From: Erythrobacter ani
GTDB taxonomy: Bacteria > Pseudomonadota > Alphaproteobacteria > Sphingomonadales > Sphingomonadaceae
DNA length: 64,000 nt
NCBI RefSeq assembly: GCF_019204025.1
Contig: NZ_JAGSPB010000002.1
Span: 186,001-250,000, forward strand
Direction: 5' to 3'
Part shown: in pieces, positions 59,443 through 64,000 of the stretch
Numbering within the stretch: position 1 is the stretch's first letter
How the letters are laid out: every line of letters begins with the position of its first letter
The notes under the pieces: generated by a model
The model's input: the letters and a program-made list of their open reading frames with translations, nothing else
The model's database searches: none
Told to the model about the DNA's origin: nothing
Position numbers and translations under genes: made by a program

Positions 59443-60264
59443 ATGATATCGACAATTACAGTGCTGGGTCAGGGTGCAATGGGCTCGCGCATGGCTGACC
59501 GGCTGGATGCCGCCGGTTTCGAAGTGACCCGCTGGAGCCGTAGCGGCAGTGACATTACCCCGCGCGAGGCGGTTGCGCGAGCCGATATCGCACTGGCGAT
59601 GCTGCGCGATGACGAGGCTTCGCGCGACGTGTGGCTCGATGCTGAAGCCGGGGCGCTCGCCGGTCTGAAAAAAGGCGCGATTGCCATCGAAAGTTCAACT
59701 CTGAGGCCGGATTGCATGCGTGATCTCGGTGAGGCCGCCAGCAGGCGGGGTCTGGCGTTTCTCGACGCGCCGGTGCTTGGCAGCCGACCGCAGGCAGAGG
59801 CGGGTGCACTCGTCCATCTGATAGGTGGCGTCGAGGAGGTCGTGGACCGTGCACAACCATTGCTGAAAGCCGTCGGGGCAAAGCAGCTTCACGCCGGTGA
59901 GATCGGGGCAGGGGCCTCGCTCAAGCTGATCGCCAACACGTTGTTCGCGACGCAGGTTGCCTTGTTGGCGGAACTGATTGGACGTGCGCGGAAGCTGGGT
60001 CTTGATCCATCAGCGACTGTCGAGTTGCTCGGCGCGACCCCGCTCCTGTCACCTGGGGCAGCTGCTGCTGCGAGCCTGATGCTCGCGGGTCAGGACGATC
60101 CGATGTTTCCGGTCAATCTGGTGCGCAAGGATCTGGGCTATGCGATTGGCGAGGCTTGCGAGGCGATGCCGATCGCCGTTGCCGCAAGCAAGGCATTTGG
60201 TCGGGCAGCCGCCGCGGGAATGGGCGGCGCAAATCTTACTGCAGTCCACCGGCTATATGATTGA
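59443..60264 (+). CDS. NAD(P)-dependent beta-hydroxyacid dehydrogenase family protein
   Basis: 273 residues from ATG 59443 (GGAGG ribosome site). The cofactor motif is ITVLGQGAMGSRMADRL; the arginine in RWSRSG suggests NADPH. The substrate motif is LDAPVLGSRPQAEAGALVHLIGG and the catalytic lysine is in GEIGAGASLKLIANT. It belongs with 3-hydroxyisobutyrate, tartronate semialdehyde and GLYR1-like reductases but is not MmsB, which is at 4.2 kb. It lies divergently from LysR and ends at a hairpin terminator. Confidence 0.88.
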   Translation: MISTITVLGQGAMGSRMADRLDAAGFEVTRWSRSGSDITPREAVARADIALAMLRDDEASRDVWLDAEAGALAGLKKGAIAIESSTLRPDCMRDLGEAASRRGLAFLDAPVLGSRPQAEAGALVHLIGGVEEVVDRAQPLLKAVGAKQLHAGEIGAGASLKLIANTLFATQVALLAELIGRARKLGLDPSATVELLGATPLLSPGAAAAASLMLAGQDDPMFPVNLVRKDLGYAIGEACEAMPIAVAASKAFGRAAAAGMGGANLTAVHRLYD

Positions 60265-60269
60265 AGCGA

Positions 60270-60298
60270 AAGGGGCCGCTCACGATGAGCAGCCCCTT
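60270..60298. terminator. Bidirectional hairpin terminator
   Basis: AAGGGGC pairs with GCCCCTT and the inner GCTC with GAGC around an ACGAT loop, with one mismatch. It lies between convergent genes ending at 60264 and 60324 and could serve both. The T-tract is short on the plus strand. Confidence 0.6.
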
Positions 60299-60323
60299 CA
60301 TGATGGACCGACCGCGCGGCAAT

Positions 60324-62408
60324 TCAATCCTCGCTGTAATCCTCGATATTGTCGGCACTCGAGCCCTTCGCACCTTCGGCCAGTTGTGGGCGCGGGGCCG
60401 GCATTTCGGCATCGCGGTCGCCCGTCTTCAGATAAGTGTCGAACCAGCGCATCATGCGCAGATTGTAATCGTACCGGCTCGCGGCAAGACGGTTGCCGTG
60501 GCCTTCGCCGGGGTAGAACACCATCCGCACCGGCAGGTCGGGCTTGCGGATCTTGAGCGAACGATACAGCTCGAGGCTCTGGCCCGGATCGACGCGGGTG
60601 TCTTCCTCTCCGTGCATGATGAGGATCGGCGTATTCGCCTTATCCACGTGGTAGACGGGCGAGACTTCGAGCATCGCGGTCCAATCGTCCCACGGCCATT
60701 TGCGGCTGTGGACGTTGTACATCTCGTAAGGAATGTCGCCCGTGCCGAATTTCGACACCTGGTTCGAGATACCGACGAACATGACCGAGGCCGCGTATTC
60801 GGCGGAATGGAACGTCGCGCCCCATGCCGAGGCATAGCCGCCATACGAACCGCCCGTGATGCCGGTGCGATCCGCATCGGCGATCCCGTCAGCGACAAGC
60901 GCGCGCTTGGCATCGACGATATCGGTGAATTCGGGGTCGGTGTAATTGCCCTGGTGCTGCTTTGCGAAAGCGACACCGTACCCGGTCGATCCGCGGTAGT
61001 TCGGCAGGAACACGGCATAGCCTTGGCCCGCGGCGACCTGTCCCGGTTTCGAATAGGCGGTCTGCCAGCCGTTGCTTTCATGCGCTTCGGGCCCGCCATG
61101 CACGTTCATGATGGTGGGAGCACCGCCGGCTGGCACGCCGCCGACCGGCTCGATCAGGACGCCTTCGACCTGCTGCCCGTCGCGCGCGGTGTAGGTGTAG
61201 GCGCGCTGCTCTCCGAAGGTGATCTCGCTGAGCCACGGATTGTGCGTCGTCCAGCGGTCGAATGAGCCATTGTTCAGCACGAACAGCTCAGTCGGGTGCC
61301 GAGGGGAGTTGGCCGCCACTGCAATCCTGTCGCCTTCGGCTTCGATGCGGGTCAGGATGAGTTCGCCCGGATCGATTTCTTCGAGCAGATTGCCCTCACT
61401 ATCGTGCATCCGCAGGACACTGCGCGCGCCGATGTGGACGATCGCCGCGAGACGTCCGTCGTCCAGCCACTCTGCATCGACAACTGCTTCTGCGGCGTCG
61501 GGATTGTGCGCGCGGAAAGCGCCGGTCGCCGTATCGACGAAATGCAGCGTAGTCGGGGCCGGATCGTTCATGTCGACGCCCGCAATCAGCGAGAGCTGCG
61601 AGCCGTCCGGAGAGATTTCGACATCGTCGATCTTGCCCGGCGTGGCGATTTCTGCGCGGACATTACCGGTCGAAAGGTCGATGATGTTGACCCGCTTCTT
61701 GGTGAAGCTGTCGTCAATCAACGGGGTGGGTGCGGTATCGACGATGGCGAAGGAGCCGTCGGATGCGATATCGAATGCCGTCACGAAACCGGGCAGTGCG
61801 ATTTCGCGCGGGTCTTCGTCAATGTCGCTGCCGACTGTCGCTGCGAACATGCGCGCGGGCTTGAACTCTTCTTCGTAAACGCGCGCGTTGAAGCCGCCAT
61901 CGGCCTGCTCGGTGCGCTGTTTGTCTTCCGCAGCACCGGTAAGCATATAGATCGTCGCGCCATCCGGGCTGTATTTGTAGGACTGAACGCCCGCATCATC
62001 GACACCGGCGAGCTTCACATAGGTGCCGCCATCGACTGGCACGCCCCAAACGGCGCTTTTTTCATCCTCGGCCGCCCACAGGAAGGTGACGAACCGGCCA
62101 TCGGGCGAGAACGCGACGCCAGACGGGCTGATGTCTTCAGGCAGGAATGTGCGGTCGAAGCCCGGCGTGGTTGCCACCTTCAGCTGCTGCTTGAAACTAC
62201 CATTTTCCTCGCCTTCGGTCACGTCGGGCAGCGACGCGGTGGTGAAGGCGATCCGGCTGCCGTCGGGAGAGATCGCCATTGCGCCGAGGGCTTCCAGCTT
62301 GGCCACGTCTTCGGGCGTCATTGGGCGCGCCTGCGCCGTGGCGGCAAGAGACGCGCTGGCAAGCAGCGTTGCAGTCAGTGCGGAGGTTTTCAGGAGTGTT
62401 CTGGGCAT
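60324..62408 (-). CDS. S9 family peptidase (acylaminoacyl/dipeptidyl peptidase-like)
   Basis: 694 residues from ATG 62408. A signal peptide (TLLKTSALTATLLASASLAATAQARP) indicates export. The first two thirds form a beta-propeller with repeated WD-like segments (DGSRIAFTT, PDGRFVTFLWAAED, PDGATIYMLTG). The C-terminal alpha/beta hydrolase shows the nucleophile in GITGGSYGGYASAWG, aspartate in MHGEEDTRVDPGQ, and histidine in YPGEGHGNRL. It hydrolyses short peptides in the periplasm. A large upstream in-frame extension is not homologous. It diverges from the amidohydrolase. Confidence 0.92.
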   Translation of the reverse strand: MPRTLLKTSALTATLLASASLAATAQARPMTPEDVAKLEALGAMAISPDGSRIAFTTASLPDVTEGEENGSFKQQLKVATTPGFDRTFLPEDISPSGVAFSPDGRFVTFLWAAEDEKSAVWGVPVDGGTYVKLAGVDDAGVQSYKYSPDGATIYMLTGAAEDKQRTEQADGGFNARVYEEEFKPARMFAATVGSDIDEDPREIALPGFVTAFDIASDGSFAIVDTAPTPLIDDSFTKKRVNIIDLSTGNVRAEIATPGKIDDVEISPDGSQLSLIAGVDMNDPAPTTLHFVDTATGAFRAHNPDAAEAVVDAEWLDDGRLAAIVHIGARSVLRMHDSEGNLLEEIDPGELILTRIEAEGDRIAVAANSPRHPTELFVLNNGSFDRWTTHNPWLSEITFGEQRAYTYTARDGQQVEGVLIEPVGGVPAGGAPTIMNVHGGPEAHESNGWQTAYSKPGQVAAGQGYAVFLPNYRGSTGYGVAFAKQHQGNYTDPEFTDIVDAKRALVADGIADADRTGITGGSYGGYASAWGATFHSAEYAASVMFVGISNQVSKFGTGDIPYEMYNVHSRKWPWDDWTAMLEVSPVYHVDKANTPILIMHGEEDTRVDPGQSLELYRSLKIRKPDLPVRMVFYPGEGHGNRLAASRYDYNLRMMRWFDTYLKTGDRDAEMPAPRPQLAEGAKGSSADNIEDYSED

Positions 62409-62564
62409 GTGCGATAATTGTCCCTGTCTGGATGAATGTTGCCCGTCTTCATAACGATCGGCGGGTGTATGGCAAATTGACAGCCACGCGCCCTTGGCGC
62501 TTTGATCTTGTGCTTGGTGCATGGGCTTGTCATCAAGGCGAAAGAGAGAAGAGAGGGGCTTGTC

Positions 62565-63845
62565 ATGAAATTCACGCATACACTCACGGTTCCCGCTGCC
62601 GCCGCACTCGCGCTGTTCGCCGCACCGGCGGCTGCCGACACCACGATCATCCACGCCGAAAGCGTTATTAAGGATGCCGGGAGCGAGCCCACCGGGCGCG
62701 CCACCGTGACCGTGACCGATGGCCGGATCGTCAGCATCGAGGATGGCTGGAGCGAAGTGCCCGAAGGCGCGACGATGATCCACCTCGAAGGCAAGACGGT
62801 GATGCCGGGCATGATCGACCTGCACACCCACCTGACGGGCGATCCAGGCGGCGATTTCTGGAAGGAAGCGACCGAGCCGGACGATTGGGGCGTCGTTGTT
62901 GGCGCAAAGAACGCGCGCCTGACCGCGCTCGCCGGCTTCACCACCGTGCGCGAAGCAGGAAGCGCCCAGCACACCGCCTTTTCCTTAAGGCGCGGCACAG
63001 CAGAAGGCCTGATCCCCGGCCCGCGGATTGTCGCCGCTGGTCCCGCACTCGCCATCGTTGGCGGTCACGGCGATGTCAGCGGGTTCCGTCCGGAGATCAA
63101 CGAATTGCTGGACAGCGGTTACACCTGCACCGGGGCGGTCGAATGCGCGGAAAAGGTCCGCCTCGCGAGTCAGAACGGTGCCGACACGATCAAGATCACC
63201 GCGACCGGCGGCGTGCTCAGCCAGCAGGGACGCGGGCTTGAGGCGCATTTCACCTTTGACGAGATGAAGAGCATCGCGGACACCGCCGACACGCTCGGCC
63301 TGAAGGTGATGGCTCACGCCCACGGCGCGCGCGGGATCGAAATGGCGGCAAAGGCCGGGATCGATACGATCGAGCACGGCACCTATATCGACGAGCAGGC
63401 AGCAGAGGCGATGGTCGAAAACGGCACGGTGCTGGTGCCGACCCTGATGGCATTCCAGGGCATTTCGGAACGGCTCGGTAAGGGCATCTACACTCCCGTC
63501 GTGGAGGAAAAGGTTCGCGCCGTTGCGGAAACAGCGCGGGTGTTCATGGGCAAAGCGCGCGACTGGGGCGTCACGATCGCGTTCGGCACCGATGCCGGTG
63601 TGTTCGATCACGGGCGTAACGCACAGGAATTGTCGTTGATGATGCAGCAGGGAATGACCGCGCGCGAAGCGTTGGCGGCGGCCACCACCGGCGCTGCGGA
63701 AGTGCTGGACATGACGAACGAGATCGGCCGGATCGCGCCGGGCTATTCCGCCGATATCATCGCTTTCGATGGGAATCCGCTTACCGATATCACCGTGCTC
63801 GAGGACGTCGATTTCGTGATGGTTCGCGGCCGCGTCATCGAGTGA
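62565..63845 (+). CDS. Exported metal-dependent amidohydrolase
   Basis: 426 residues with signal peptide (MKFTHTLTVPAAAALALFAAPAAAD). It is the imidazolonepropionase/prolidase-like branch of amidohydrolases: MPGMIDLHTHLTG (HxH), carboxylated lysine in DTIKITATGGV, MAHAHGARG and DTIEHGTYID (metal histidines), FGTDAGVFDHGRN (aspartate), and the closing LTDITVLEDVDFVMVRGRVIE. The usual role is hydrolysis of Xaa-Pro dipeptides or cyclic amides in the periplasm, in step with the divergent S9 peptidase. Promoters lie in the 156 bases between them. Confidence 0.92.
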   Translation: MKFTHTLTVPAAAALALFAAPAAADTTIIHAESVIKDAGSEPTGRATVTVTDGRIVSIEDGWSEVPEGATMIHLEGKTVMPGMIDLHTHLTGDPGGDFWKEATEPDDWGVVVGAKNARLTALAGFTTVREAGSAQHTAFSLRRGTAEGLIPGPRIVAAGPALAIVGGHGDVSGFRPEINELLDSGYTCTGAVECAEKVRLASQNGADTIKITATGGVLSQQGRGLEAHFTFDEMKSIADTADTLGLKVMAHAHGARGIEMAAKAGIDTIEHGTYIDEQAAEAMVENGTVLVPTLMAFQGISERLGKGIYTPVVEEKVRAVAETARVFMGKARDWGVTIAFGTDAGVFDHGRNAQELSLMMQQGMTAREALAAATTGAAEVLDMTNEIGRIAPGYSADIIAFDGNPLTDITVLEDVDFVMVRGRVIE

Positions 63846-63890
63846 GATCGCCGCTGAGTGGCAGCAACGCGTGATAGCGGAGGGTGATGG

Positions 63891-64000
63891 ATGGAATTCC
63901 GGTCAAGAGACGTAATTGTCGCGGCCGTGTTCGCGCTTGGCGGATGCTCGGCGGAACGCGCCAGTGACGATATCGGCGACCGTTTGCTGCCCGAGCAGGC
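63891..64000 (+). CDS. Lipoprotein, 3' end beyond the window
   Basis: The first 36 codons are visible, starting ATG at 63891 with AGGG upstream: MEFRSRDVIVAAVFALGGCS gives a lipobox LGGC, then a polar start (AERASDDIGDRLLPEQA). It begins 45 bases after the amidohydrolase stop and is probably cotranscribed. Too little is seen to assign a family. Confidence 0.6.
   Translation, partial: MEFRSRDVIVAAVFALGGCSAERASDDIGDRLLPEQ

Noticed and set aside
60261..62417. Two long plus-strand frames opposite the S9 peptidase
   Set aside because: The peptidase has signal peptide, propeller repeats and catalytic triad on the minus strand; the antisense frames are shadows.
1..64000. CRISPR arrays, rRNA genes, intact insertion sequences
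   Set aside because: No regularly spaced repeats, no rRNA-like conserved stretches and no transposase with catalytic motifs were seen.

Overview
This 64 kb window comes from a high-GC alphaproteobacterial chromosome. It most resembles the Erythrobacteraceae/Sphingomonadales: a crtY-crtI-crtB carotenoid operon, a TonB-dependent receptor with a sugar operon, MipA/OmpV, S9 peptidase and amidohydrolase genes, and tight operons with ATGA start/stop overlaps. The family assignment is an inference from gene content and style; no rRNA lies in the window.

1-13.5 kb, core metabolism. The 3' part of gcvPB is followed by a flippase and a nucleotidyltransferase, then a lone gene resembling the Nmad3 (nucleotide modification associated) family. 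A compact valine-degradation operon follows: acyl-CoA dehydrogenase, VOC protein, 3-hydroxyisobutyryl-CoA hydrolase-like, enoyl-CoA hydratase, mmsB. mmsA lies nearby and heads a six-gene operon that also carries a DUF1214/DUF1254 pair, a lipoprotein, an I78-type inhibitor and a RidA protein. Together these genes cover isobutyryl-CoA to propionyl-CoA; an acyl-CoA carboxylase at 48.7-52.3 kb could take propionyl-CoA further.

13.7-40.3 kb, a candidate genomic island. A tRNA-Gly(CCC) is followed by a P4-type tyrosine integrase broken by a single in-frame amber codon. A degenerate copy of the tRNA 3' end lies at 40.31 kb, just before ordinary core genes resume. Near the two ends sit diverged 120-bp elements in inverted orientation. 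The left half has lower-GC oxidoreductase/regulator genes (two SDRs, DUF1330, AraC, NmrA-like), a TetR remnant, a lipoprotein monooxygenase, a methyltransferase with a 35-residue membrane peptide, and a winged-helix/hydrolase fusion. The right half is a sugar or glycoside regulon: GPH-type symporter, TetR, PhyH dioxygenase and TIM-barrel isomerase on one side, and TetR, TonB receptor, GH3 glycosidase, aldose epimerase, xylB, xylA and a second PhyH dioxygenase on the other. Both TetR genes have nearby operators of the form TGACCG-N2-CGGTCA, which suggests one coordinated regulon for a xylose-containing glycoside.

40.3-64 kb, core again: enoyl-CoA hydratase with MarR, zinc alcohol dehydrogenase, SDR, Dps with a strong terminator, 6-phosphogluconolactonase, NUDIX, DinB, Bcr/CflA-type efflux pump, acyl-CoA carboxylase beta and alpha (the alpha gene has an internal lower-GC tract), SnoaL/NTF2-like protein, the carotenoid operon with an embedded LOG-family gene, MipA/OmpV, a LysR/beta-hydroxyacid dehydrogenase divergent pair, S9 peptidase, amidohydrolase, and a truncated lipoprotein gene at the window edge.
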